Shown here: piece by piece, positions 34,791-44,269 of the stretch
Layout: each line of letters starts with the position of its first letter
How positions within the stretch are numbered: the stretch's first letter is position 1
DNA from: Pectinophora gossypiella
Taxonomy: Eukaryota > Arthropoda > Insecta > Lepidoptera > Gelechiidae
Direction of reading: 5' to 3'
Length of the DNA stretch: 64,000 bases
NCBI RefSeq assembly: GCF_024362695.1
Contig: NC_065408.1
Span: forward strand, 12,214,001 to 12,278,000
Made by a program: the position numbers and the translations under genes
Notes under the pieces: generated by a model
Database searches by the model: none
What the model was told of the DNA's origin: nothing
Seen by the model: only the letters and a program-made list of their open reading frames with translations

Positions 34791-35003
34791 GGCTGATCAC
34801 CTGATTGTCCGAAAGTAAGATGAACCGTGCTTCGGAAGGCACGTTAAGCCGTTGGTCCCGGTTACTACTTACTGATGTACCTAAGTAAGTAGTCGTTACA
34901 CGAGTCATGTCAGGGGCCTTTGGCGGCTCAATAGTAACCCTGACACCAGGGTTGATGAGGATGGTACTCCACCTCACAACCCACACGATAGAAGAAGAAG
35001 AAG
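34791..35003 (+). mobile_element. SINE-B, 5'-truncated, with 16-bp target duplication
   Basis: Begins GGCTGATCACCTGATTGTCC and ends CACACGATAGAAGAAGAAG. Perfect direct repeats at 34775-34790 and 35004-35019 mark a clean retroposition event. Confidence 0.9.
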
Positions 35004-35019
35004 AATACAATACAATACA

Positions 35020-35112
35020 CATACACTTTATTGCACCAAAATAAAAAGAAATAATTACAAAAAGTCTCTTAATTAAGTACATGGCAAATGGCGGCCTTAT
35101 CGCTTAAAACGA
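35020..35112 (-). mobile_element. Non-LTR retrotransposon 3' end fragment
   Basis: CACTTTATTGCACCAAAATA, then GGCAAATGGCGGCCTTATCG, as at 9565-9735. The AATAC repeats to its left are its tandem tail and the SINE target. Confidence 0.6.
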
Positions 35113-35205
35113 TAAGCAACAGCAATATTGCTTTCTTAGATGAATTGCTTCGATGTGGCCATTTTAACCCCCCAGGTCTTTCAGCCACTGTCGTACAGTT
35201 TATCA

Positions 35206-35306
35206 GGACTCCCTGGCATTATCCCGTTTTTACAGGGTCCGCTTACCTAACCTGTTGATTTGACAGGTCTTGTTTTTTACAGATGTGACTGCCTGTCTGA
35301 CAGATT
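35206..35306 (-). mobile_element. SINE-C 3' fragment
   Basis: CCCTGGCATTATCCCG, TTTACAGGGTCCGCTTACCT, GACTGCCTGTCTGACAG; only the 3' third is present. Confidence 0.8.
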
Positions 35307-35559
35307 AATTTGTTATACCTACATTATGAAGTTATGACTAGCGGCGTTGTATGGTGGCCGTTTGACGTGTATCACGCTCATTAAGTTTTATATTAATTAA
35401 AAACCACGTTACAGGAGTAAATAGCTGTACTTTGTGTCCATCAAATCTCGAATTATTTTTTTATAGAAGATAGGCAAGCATATGACCACTATCTCACATG
35501 ATGGTAACCGACGACGTGGCCGATGATGGGGAAAGGACTTATTCACTCTTTTACCTTAA

Positions 35560-35765
35560 AGAGGCACAGATTATAGAGAATTCTAGATCTTAGCCATTCG
35601 CATAAGAAACGGGGAAGCGAAACGCTTCGTACGAACTGGTGGGATATTAATGACGTAGGGATCCCAGCCCACGGGTAGTTGCCCGAAGATGAAAAGGGGA
35701 CGAAATAATTAAATTAAATCGTGTAATTCCGACGCACACTCGCCGAAATGTATCTTTTGAAATAT
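35560..35765 (-). pseudogene. LINE-a ORF2 C-terminal remnant
   Basis: Minus-strand translation gives DPYVINIPPVRTKRFASPFL followed by MRMAKI, parallel to the segment upstream of LPSSVFP in the 18200-18397 copy; stop codons follow, so it is dead. Confidence 0.6.
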
Positions 35766-36484
35766 AATTACTTTACTATGACAAAACGGCCATCATACCA
35801 TGCCGCTAGAACGGGTACCAATTTTGGTTCTGCCTAACCTAAAGATAAGCCTAGCTTTGTGTGCTGATGTTCATACACATACATAATTATATACATAAAC
35901 TCACGCCTATTTCCCACTTACGCCTACATCTAAGCATAGACTATGGAATTCCATTTGCTTTGATCCTGACATACTTCTCTTGCTTCCTCCACATTCATCA
36001 ATCGTTTCGTACACCCACGCCGGTTCAGAGTAGATTTTACTGAACCTATTCCAAGGGCATCTCCAATTTGGTTAATGTACGTCCTTCTAGGTATTGGTAT
36101 TCAATAACATTGTAGACAATATGCTTTGTAAACATTTGTCAATGTCTACGAAACTCATTTAAAAGTTATACGGTGACGTTAACCGAGTAAGTTTAATAGC
36201 CCCATGAGGTTCAGTATTTGCTACGATGACAAAGCTGTCGCCAACACAAGTTGAATAGCACTGGGAACTTTTCACTGACAACAGACGGTCCTAAATGGTA
36301 TTATATGTATATAATAGATAACTGTTTATAGAGAAATGTAGATACAGAATATATAAACAGTTGCGGTTTCACCACAAAGAAACACACGTTCTAATAATTA
36401 TAAGGCAAATGACAAGCCAAGCAAAATTGAATCCAATCATCATTCAACTGACAATAAAATCAGTATGCTTGGCTTTGTGATATT
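35766..36484. other. Intergenic with dispersed repeat scraps
   Basis: 35870-36095 repeats the ACTCACGCCTATTTCCCACT, GACTATGGAATTCCATTTGC and ACGTCCTTCTAGGT blocks of 11002-11290 in reverse. 36420-36480 has paired words (AGCCAAGCAAAATTGAATCC and TGCTTGGCTT). Confidence 0.5.
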
Positions 36485-36793
36485 CTAGCCATAGAGGCAG
36501 CCAATCAACTCGCGACACCAAACACTTCAGGACCACGATACCAACCCCTCCGGCGTGGTCGACGATTTCCCTCAATCAGTGCTTATCGCTATCGACCCAC
36601 TAGGGACGATTAATTCTTTCAAATATTTTTCTTCTCAGACGACGCCCTGAGTCGAGGTTCGCGCCCAACTAGGCACCCTTAAGCCTGTTGTCTTAAACTT
36701 TGTACCGGGTGAGAGCCTTCAGCGCTCCCCATTTGTCCGGCCAAGTAGTTAATGCCATCTGCGGCAAATCTACAATAAGTCACGTAAAAAATA
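36485..36793 (-). mobile_element. Family X retroposon, longest copy
   Basis: Listed on the minus strand by analogy with its mirror; on the plus strand the conserved end TCTACAATAAGTCACGT lies at 36770-36785, so here the element points to the right (plus), opposite to 6133-6404. It includes CTCAATCAGTGCTTATCGCT, GCGCCCAACTAGGCACCC and CTCCCCATTTGTCCGGCC. No intact frame. Confidence 0.55.
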
Positions 36794-37671
36794 ACTTTGT
36801 GATATAAGGAATAATGTGACGATGCGGTGTATCAGTCCATAATTTATGACAAAACCATGATAACGGCTCAAACATTATATTTGGACATTTTAAGTTATAA
36901 ATACTTAATCGCTTTGTGATACTGTTCTTTGTTTGGGAAGGGCATGACAGGCTTGATTTATCTGTTTGTCCTGAGAGTCGGAAGCGCCTCCGTGCCTCGG
37001 AGGGCAGGGATCTTTGGCCGTTCAATTGTAACTTTGACGTCTTACTCTTGGGTTAGGTTATTATAGCACAAAAATGTCTTTGATTGGGAGTGCTTAAAAC
37101 GCTTCGTGGACATGTCAAGCCGTTGGTCCCAGTTATCCACCGACCCCCAGTGTAGAAGCGTGGTGGAATACGCTCCATACCCTCTCGGGTTGATTGAGTT
37201 GAGACCAATGCCTGGCAATGGGACATATATAGGCTGTTTATGTTAATGGTTCACACAAACAAAAACATAAAAGATGTTACATCGTGTTTTATTTAATGAT
37301 GTTACAGATACAGATTATTTTCTGTCTGTAACTTCTCTTATTTCAATTGTAGCAATGTGAATTTACTGCTGACACTAAAAAAATATTGTGCGAGTGTTTC
37401 AAATTCATAATACAATTTAATTACTATGTGTGTAAAGCATACTTTTAGTAAGTAATTCTTTTCTAAATACTTACTTACTGTATTCACGTACTATTTATAT
37501 AGTGTTTGTACCGTGTCCTTCGGCTAAGCTAGGACAATTTCCCTCTGGGATCGTAACTCACCAGACGGAAACCTTGGCCGAAACCGTTTGCCATTTAAGA
37601 AGTTAAATATTCGCTCGTTGTGCATTGCAGTGTTTTGGGTTGGGATGTAATTGGACGTTGCACCATGATCA

Positions 37672-37672
<1 letters not shown>
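36794..37672. other. Intergenic with SINE-A scraps
   Basis: 37105-37245 (plus) is a head-less SINE-A: AAGCCGTTGGTCCCAGTTAT, GCGTGGTGGAATACGCTCC, ATATATAGGCTGTTTATGTT. 36950-37030 has a decayed internal SINE-A piece. The rest is unrecognised. Confidence 0.6.
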
Positions 37673-37707
<35 letters not shown>

Positions 37708-37752
37708 AGGAAGGAAGGAAGGAAGGAAGGAAGGAAGGAAGGAAGGAAGGAT

Positions 37753-37811
<59 letters not shown>

Positions 37812-37845
37812 AAAAAAGAAAGAAACATTTATTACTTCCGGACAC
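37673..37845. repeat. GAAA/GGAA microsatellite
   Basis: (GAAA)n from 37673, (GGAA)n from about 37706 to 37749, then (GAAA)n again, ending AAACATTTATTACTTCCGGA. The final block is a reversed LINE 3' end also found at 16260, so the array probably grew from a retroposon tail. The Lys/Arg/Glu and Phe/Leu/Ser frames across it are artefacts. Confidence 0.95.
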
Positions 37846-37963
37846 AGACAGACGGTGTGTCAGATTATTCCGTCGAAAAGTCTTGCTCCAATCATTAAAA
37901 TTGAATTCAGTCGACTACGCCTTTAGCTAGTAGTGTATAGCTTAATATCAACGAGGCACTTTC

Positions 37964-38324
37964 CAGGCTACGTTCCTGAAAAACAATATAGATGGCGCTG
38001 TACAGATTTTTCTTCATTTAACCTTCTAATTTCATGGATAACAGACATCCTTTATTTTTGTTTTCGGGTATAAATGTTAACCATTTATCACACGCGGGCA
38101 CAATTACATCTTCCACCCATTATTATTCCGATCAAAATAAAGATGAAGCAATATAGGATGTGATCCAAATATCAAGCAATAATTACTTTTATACGTGTTT
38201 CTGCCATTACATTGTATTTTGGGATAATTATTATTATGTATCTACCCGAGTAAAGAGAAAATAGGTAATTATCGTGTTAAAGCTGTACAACGCCATCTGT
38301 ATTGTTTTTAGTGAACGTAGCCTG
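37964..38324. mobile_element. MITE-4, well-preserved copy
   Basis: CAGGCTACGTTCCTGAAAAA with AATATAGATGGCGCTGTACA at the left mirrors TGTACAACGCCATCTGTATT and TAGTGAACGTAGCCTG at the right, giving imperfect inverted repeats of about 40 bp. Non-coding. The diverged copy is at 22325-22707. Confidence 0.85.
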
Positions 38325-38393
38325 CAATGTTTCTCATTTCAATTGGATAGTTTCCTAGGTCAAAGATAAATTATGAAATTCTAATTACTTACT

Positions 38394-38590
38394 ACAATCT
38401 CTCAATGCGTCTTATTGGGGCTTCGGGAGATGCTAGGGCTGGTAGTTATTTCTGTCAGAGAATTAGCCTGGCGATTCAGAGGGGTAATGCTGCCAGCCTG
38501 TTGGGCACCTTGCCTCGGTGTGACGCATTGGAGGAGGTGTTTTATTTATAAGATGTGTTTGTTTTGTTTTTAATTGTTGAATAAATTATT
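38394..38590 (+). pseudogene. LINE-c ORF2 C-terminal fragment
   Basis: Translates to QRISLAIQRGNAASLLGTLP followed by RCDALEEVFYL and a stop, a pattern I recognise from insect LINE ORF2 ends; then AATAAA near 38580. About 197 bp, severely 5'-truncated. Confidence 0.65.
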
Positions 38591-38749
38591 CTTACTAAAT
38601 AAAGACAGATGTAAAGGTTATCTTTTTTCTATTTAACTTATTTATAAAGAAAAATGCAATACCTAATAAGTGTGACATTTTTCAACGTTTTTCTATGAAG
38701 TCACAAATTCCTTTTTCATACAAACTCCATGGTAATTTCGTGTTTTGAC

Positions 38750-38990
38750 TCTCTCTCTCTATTTAAGAGCTGCGCTCTTGTCGGTGGAGTAACCGCCATT
38801 CCTCTCTTCTTCCCGCCAAAACCTTCACCTCCCGATACGACACGACCTGCACCTTCTCTTTTATTTGTTTCATAAATGTTATCCTAGGTCTACCCCTTCC
38901 TCTCTTCCCTTCAATTTTTCCTTCTATAATGTTTGTTATAAATGAATCGTGTCGTATAAGGTGGCCAATCATATTTCCTGACGTTTGATT
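38750..38990 (-). pseudogene. LINE-b ORF2 C-terminus, frame intact over 69 codons
   Basis: Minus frame 38972-38763 encodes GHLIRHDSF, an RGRGRPR basic motif, a KVQVVSYREVK segment and the end LHRQERSS before the stop. A short CTCTCTCTC tract follows the 3' end. Perfect 10-bp duplication GTGTTTTGAC (38740-38749 and 38991-39000). It is the youngest-looking LINE-b copy; paralogues at 3020-3236 and 18565-18800 are broken. Confidence 0.75.
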
Positions 38991-39046
38991 GTGTTTTGAC
39001 GTTTTAGTGAAAAGTAACTGATTTGACTAGTTGGAAACTAGCCTAT

Positions 39047-39807
39047 TAGTGACCGAACGATGATTTTCCTTATATGTTCAATTTTCAGTTCAATTCTTTA
39101 TTCATAATAAATATTACACGTCAACAAAATATTTCCATGAGTAGGTACACATTCTATAAATTACGTTTCAATATTTCAATATTAGGTACATCACGTTATA
39201 AAATCATCATCGTCATCCTAATTTTATGTTATTGAGAAACTCTGTTAAGTCACAATAGGCTTTATGAACCAGATGTTTTAATATATTTCCGAAGCTTACT
39301 AGATATGTTGTACGCTTGTGGTCCAATCACATCTAAGAGCCGTTTTGCTTTGCATGACGGAAGTACCTTACTTCCTCGCAAAGTAGACGTGTATTGTGTC
39401 TCATCAAGTTATTTCCGTTTTTTACAGGAGGCAATTTAATTTGGAGCGTGCGAGCTCGGATGGACGCGTAATATGCCCAATAAAAGATATCCTCCCATAC
39501 ACGCTCCCATCATAATCAGATTTTCCAAGAGATTGTACGTAACTGCGATTTTGTAGGCCCTTTTTTCATCGGCTTACACGGCTCACGCTGGCAAAGAAAT
39601 AAATTGCCTGAGTGGAGCGCTTTTATGTAACAGGGTACAGCTTCTATATTTATTTTTAACTTTATTTTAAGGGTGATGGATGATGTCCTTGTACTAATAT
39701 TATTATCTTCTACAGGGATATAAATATAATATAAGCCTTCGAACACGTCTTCTGGACTTATATTTTATTATCGTTTCTACTTTACATTTTTAGGACAAAA
39801 TCAAGAT
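39047..39807. other. Intergenic, nothing recognised
   Basis: 39080-39180 has TTCAATTCTTTATTCATAAT, a possible reversed LINE tail. The 76-codon minus frame 39516-39746 has no domain. Confidence 0.5.
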
Positions 39808-40083
39808 CTTCTTCTATCGTGTGGGTTGTGAGGTGGATTACCAACCCCATCAGCCCTCGTGTTAGGGTTACTACTGAGCCGCCAAAGGCCCCTGACATGG
39901 CTCATGTAACGACTACTAACTAACATCAGTAAGTAGTAACCGGGACCAACGGCTTAGCGTACCTTCTTTCGGACAATCAGGTGATCAGCAAAGTGATTTT
40001 TGTTGATGTGTCCCCACCGGAATTTAAACCCAGGACCTCCGGATCGTGAGCCCAACGCTGAAACCACTGGACCACGGAGGCCG
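39808..40083 (-). mobile_element. SINE-B with full tRNA head
   Basis: Tail CTTCTTCTATCGTGTGGGTT, body, then the head read in reverse: CAGGACCTCCGGATCGTGAG and CCACTGGACCACGGAGGCC. A small deletion removes the CGAAGCACGGAT part. The B box is decayed (GAATTTAAACCC). Confidence 0.9.
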
Positions 40084-40102
40084 TTGTTTTTGTTGCATTC
40101 TA

Positions 40103-40330
40103 TATACAGGTTGATGGTGATATTATAACGAATACTGAAGGAGATGATTCAGACCACTATTCCGAGTTAATACCGAGTGAAATTTTCTATAGGAAAATCC
40201 ATGAGTTTTTGTGTTCTTTTTAATTAATTTCAGTTCCATGTTTTGTGACGGAAAATTCCATATGATATCAACTCAAAATCATGAGCTTAATCATCGTTCA
40301 AACTATTCGTTACGATGTCACTAACACCCT
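40103..40330. mobile_element. Single foldback unit
   Basis: TATACAGGTTGATGGTGATA at the left and CGATGTCACTAACACCCTAT at the right, with the GTGACGGAAAATTCCATATG arm. One unit only, without the linker and second unit seen at 1233-1640 and 19366-19862. Confidence 0.75.
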
Positions 40331-40747
40331 ATTTATTTTTAATTATGGCTCTATTGGCTGAAATAAATGATTCTTATTATTTGTGATTATTAAATTGAAG
40401 ATATCACAGTCACACCACAGTCTATTCACCACCACAGCAGATAATAATCAAGTGTCCGGAGCCCGGAGTCTCTTCGCAATTCATCGTCGCACAAAAGGAC
40501 CCATTTTTTCCCAACGGTGAATGGAGGTCATGAAAAGGTGCAGTGCACCTTAGACCTTTCAATAAATTTCTAATCTGACCCCAGTCCTTTTTCTCGATAC
40601 CCAATCAGACGGAAAGTAGGCCAGCCGTGAAAATATCTCATGAGCTACCGTTGGGCCGGACACGGATACACAGGTACTCATAGTAATAACGAAAGAAATA
40701 CCGTAAATTGATTTTCTAAAATGTTATTCGCATGGTACTCGTACATG
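40331..40747. other. Intergenic, nothing recognised
   Basis: The 60-codon minus frame 40422-40604 has no recognisable features. Confidence 0.5.
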
Positions 40748-40884
40748 CTATGTGACCTAACCTATATTAGCCTAGTATTCCCTTCGCGGGTTGGAGAGGT
40801 AGTCGCTTCTTTAACCGGCACCTGTCGGATCTTCAGGTTAGGTAAGCGGACCCTGTGAAAAATGGGATAATGCTAGAGAAAAGA
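40748..40884 (+). mobile_element. SINE-C 3' fragment
   Basis: TTCCCTTCGCGGGTTGGAGA, ATCTTCAGGTTAGGTAAGCG, GACCCTGTGAAAAATGGGAT. Confidence 0.8.
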
Positions 40885-40970
40885 TATTCGCATGGCCAAG
40901 GTCTGTGTTCTGTTTTGTGATCCCGTTCACACTAAACGCGACGATGGTTAGTTTTACTTCAAGCTAGTAT

Positions 40971-41304
40971 CTTCTTCTATCGTGTGGATTGTGAGGTGAA
41001 TTATCAACCCCGTCAACCCTGGTGTCAGGGTTATTACTGAGCCGCCATAAGGCCCCTGACATGACTCATGTAACGACTACGTATTTACATCATTAAGTAA
41101 TAACCAGGACCAACGGCTTAACGTGCCTTCCGAAGCACGGATCTTTTTACTTTTTGGAGAAATCCGGTGATCAGCCTGTAATGTCCTAACCAAACTAGGG
41201 ATCACAAAGTGATTTTTGTGATTTGTCCCCACCGAGATTCGAACCCGGGACCTCCGGACTCCGGATCGTGAACACAACGTTCAACCACTGGACCACGGAG
41301 GGCG
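40971..41304 (-). mobile_element. SINE-B, full length
   Basis: Tail CTTCTTCTATCGTGTGGATT to the head in reverse: GAGATTCGAACCCGGGACCT, CTCCGGATCGTGAACAC, ACCACTGGACCACGGAGGG. A short duplication (CTCCGGA twice) sits in the head. The 66-codon minus frame is the usual SINE shadow. Confidence 0.9.
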
Positions 41305-41648
41305 TCGTGGAAGCTAATGTACACCTTCAAGACAATATATTTATTGTCTTGAAGGAATAATACTACTTATAGAACGGCAACTCTTCACTCCCCACCAGCG
41401 ATTGAGCTAGGTTTACCTCACCCCCTCGGTCTTACTTTAGTCTTCAATCGTATGGGGGTCAGACGTCACACACAGATGCGCGTGTATGATAACGTCAATA
41501 TCAATGTGTAGTGGCTTTGTGAAACGATGTGATTCTTTGTGAAGTGTCTGAGGTATGATTATGTCAAGTAACAGAGAGACATGCAAAGCTACTCTCGAAT
41601 TTATAATTCATATATTATAGTTGGTATATAATTATGCAGGATATTCCC
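41305..41648. other. Intergenic, nothing recognised
   Basis: CTTCAAGACAATATAT at 41326 is mirrored by ATATTTATTGTCTTGAAG just after it, a small hairpin. No other feature. Confidence 0.5.
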
Positions 41649-41741
41649 GGGTGAGAGCCTTCAGCGCTCCCCATTTGTCCCGCCAAGTAGTTAATGCCAT
41701 CTGCGGCAAATCTACAATAAGTCACGTCAAAAAAAAAAACA
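41649..41741 (+). mobile_element. Family X retroposon, short copy with poly(A)
   Basis: CGGGTGAGAGCCTTCAGCGC, GTAGTTAATGCCATCTGCGG, CAATAAGTCACGTC then an A-run. 3' end is to the right. Confidence 0.8.
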
Positions 41742-42215
41742 AAAAAACAGGATATTCGAGGAAAGTTATGAATTATGAATGTGGAAATATAGGGATAGGT
41801 TCCAAAGAGAAAGTGTAGATCCGTCGTCTTAAAAGACGGCCTATCATGGTGACGGAAATGGATTAAAATTTCTGAATCACCTCATTATTGAAGCAGGTCC
41901 CCTGCTAATTGCTGAGGATATGTCAGTGGATATGTCTCTCATAAAGTCAAGTTCCCCTTCAGCTCATATTCGTAGCGCGGGTCGCCGTTCGGAAAGTCGC
42001 TGTCAACGCTACAATTCACACAAACGGACGCTTACTGATTGCAGATATAACACAAAAAAAAAATAAGGATATGTGTGTGATGGGTGTGAGTACTGAGATG
42101 ACGACTGACAGAAATGAACGGAAGAGGAATACGTTGTGCTTACCCCTATGGATGATGATATGCATTAGATTGGCATGCTGATTGATTGTCTAAATGTAAT
42201 GGATACCACAACTCA
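41742..42215. other. Intergenic, nothing recognised
   Basis: No repeat ends or coding signals seen. Confidence 0.5.
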
Positions 42216-42580
42216 TGGTATAAGAAGACCAGGTATGCTCAAACGCGACAGCTAATATTTCAAGGCTAGCCCAGCTGACGTCATCCCGCTATGCGATACC
42301 ATTTCGTGAAAAATATATTACCTACGACCATCGTTTTTATGTTTACTTTGCAAGGATAATTTTGAACATTTAGTACTTACAGTTTTACTGTTTTTTATAT
42401 ATGTGACAAGTAATAGTAATTAAATACATTAGTCAGTAATTCGCTTAATTATCAAAAATACGTCCTTGGAATGTTGGAGATACTAATTCAATGATAATAC
42501 AGTGGTAACACATACGCTATCAATGTGCTAGCAATGGCGGCTTGGCATAGGATTCAGCATACCTAGTTTTCTTATACCAG
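42216..42580. mobile_element. MITE-1, uninterrupted copy
   Basis: TGGTATAAGAAGACCAGGTA at the left mirrors ACCTAGTTTTCTTATACCA at the right. The interior (CCCAGCTGACGTCATCCCGC, GTTTACTTTGCAAGGATAA, TGCTAGCAATGGCGGCTTG) is the reverse of 7970-8325. Non-coding. Confidence 0.85.
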
Positions 42581-42620
42581 CTAGTCCACGCATTAATCAG
42601 TGGATGAGATTGATACAGGC

Positions 42621-42796
42621 TGTGACGTCATGGAAAAACGTGACAAAACATCGCACTTATTATTGCAGTTTTCTTCATTAAAATTCATTTAAAATACGTT
42701 AAATAGAAAAAAGAAAACGTTTTTTGTCACCTTTAGATCTGTCTTTATTTAGAAATCAGAATTTCATATTTTATCTTTGACCTAGGAAACTACCCA
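42621..42796. mobile_element. MITE-3 fragment, reverse orientation
   Basis: GTGACGTCATGGAAAAACGT, ATCTGTCTTTATTTAGAAAT and TTGACCTAGGAAACTACCCA; one end is lost. Confidence 0.7.
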
Positions 42797-44003
42797 ATTT
42801 TATTATTAGCGCTCTCAGTTCGTTCGATGTTTCTAGTGTCTGGAATTGAACAATAGGGTTGAACATATATATACAAACTCGTTCATACATAAACTCACGC
42901 CCATAATTCCTAATGCAGAGTCAAAGTAGTAGAGCGCTTTCACCAAAAGTGACAGTGATAGTAATAAAAATGTATTGGATTGACATAAGGTGACATCTTG
43001 TTCATCGTAATCGTTTGCTAAGGTCCTGGTCGTCAGCCAATTGCTCAAAATGCCGGTCCATCATGTTAGAAATGACACAATCATTCTGGACTGTGTACAG
43101 CAGTCTTCCGAATCCATAATTCTCATAAATTCCGTAAATATAAAATGTTTAGAGTTTATAAAAATAATTTAGTTTTAAGTTATTGTTGAGATACTTTTGC
43201 GGTGCCCTTACAGGGTGTCACATGTTTGTACATATTTACTTATAAGAACTGTGATACCATGTGACATGCAATAAAGAAATAAATAAATAAATAATAATCC
43301 GAATCCTGTCTTCTAGTTGAGTAAACGGATCACGGAATGAGAGGATGAACGAACGCTAAAATCTTTGACACGAAAAAGAACGTCGATAATATTATAAATC
43401 CGCTGAAAAACCTGAGGCTATAACAATAATGTGCGAGCCACTCTAGTCTTAAAAGCCGCTCTCATTTTTCAAGGAACTTTAAAATCCAAGTGGAACTAAA
43501 AATCTCTTCAGCTAAGCACTTTCCGCACTTACGGCTTCGCCTCTCTCAAAGTCATTATAGGCTTCGATGGCGTCATATACTTGATATGGCTGAAAACTTA
43601 TATGCTCACATTATACTGTATAGGCAGGTATAGGTGTGTGGGTATACTCGACACTGACATGAATTCTCCATTTAGTTTTCCTCCATAATATCTAATATCA
43701 ACGCAAATTGACGTCTTTGGATTCGTGGAAGCTCTCATACTATATCACGTGAAGACGGTTGGTTGCCGAAGTGTTGCACAGAGTTCATTATAGTTATACT
43801 TTATTTTCTTGGCTGGAATCGAACTCGGCATCTCAGAGGCAACAGAGGTTTAAGCAGGTAAGATGTCTAGCAATTCACACAAAGCTTGCATGGAGCTTAC
43901 AAATTTCTTTGTCGAAATTAAGTCTCTCAGGTAATTTTAAAATAACACATACTTGTATTAAGAATGATAACTTAATCGCATGAACAATGTTTAATGTTTG
44001 TGT
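42797..44003. other. Intergenic with one LINE tail
   Basis: 43204-43296 is a LINE 3' end: TGCCCTTACAGGGTGTCACA, GACATGCAATAAAGAAATAA then (AAAT)n. The same end occurs at 55228-55304 and 59124-59200. Frames at 42833-43048 and 43759-43983 have no domain. Confidence 0.55.
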
Positions 44004-44269
44004 TTGGGCTCACAATCCAATCGAATCTCGGTGGGGACATATCACAAAAATCACTTTGTGATCCCTAGTTACGTAAGGACATTACGGGCTGATCCACCTG
44101 ATTGTCCAAAAATTAAGATGTTAAGCCGTTGCTCCCGGTTTCTACTTACTGATGTAAGTAAGTAGTCGTTACATGAGCCATGTCAGGGGCTTTTGGCGGC
44201 TCAATAGTAACCCTGACACCAGGGTTGATGAGGTTGGTAATTCACCTCACAACCCACACGATAGAAGAG
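44004..44269 (+). mobile_element. SINE-B, nearly full length
   Basis: Partial head GGGCTCACAATCC with AATCGAATCTCGGTGGGGAC, body TCACTTTGTGATCCCTAGTT, tail ACCTCACAACCCACACGATA. Confidence 0.85.

Larger units (their letters stand above)
34678..35173. mobile_element. MITE-2 copy carrying a LINE fragment that carries a SINE
   Basis: Starts GGGGGGTTAAATTAAAATAG and ends TGGCCATTTTAACCCCCC, the MITE-2 termini. The interior of MITE-2 is interrupted by a LINE 3' fragment (to about 35112). That fragment is itself split by a SINE-B (34791-35003) flanked by the 16-bp repeat AATACAATACAATACA. The minus frame 34684-35082 is a shadow across all three. Confidence 0.85.
38344..39046. mobile_element. MITE-3 copy with two LINE insertions
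   Basis: TTGGATAGTTTCCTAGGTCA at the left and GTTGGAAACTAGCCTATTA at the right. Two LINE fragments are embedded, each flanked by short duplications of MITE sequence: CTTACT around 38394-38590 and GTGTTTTGAC around 38750-38990. Removing them in thought leaves an element collinear with 20503-20737. Confidence 0.8.

Noticed and set aside
37673..37845. CRISPR-like or other spaced repeat array
   Set aside because: The repeats are contiguous tetranucleotides with no spacers; nothing else in the window has repeat-spacer structure, and the DNA is eukaryotic.
37595..37930. Long Lys/Arg/Glu frame (plus) and Phe/Leu/Ser frame (minus)
   Set aside because: Both are translations of the GAAA/GGAA microsatellite; no start context or flanking coding sequence.
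41077..41277. 66-codon minus frame with an SRSGVRRSRVRI-type start
   Set aside because: This is the usual read-through of a tRNA-headed SINE; it lies wholly in the SINE-B at 40971-41304.
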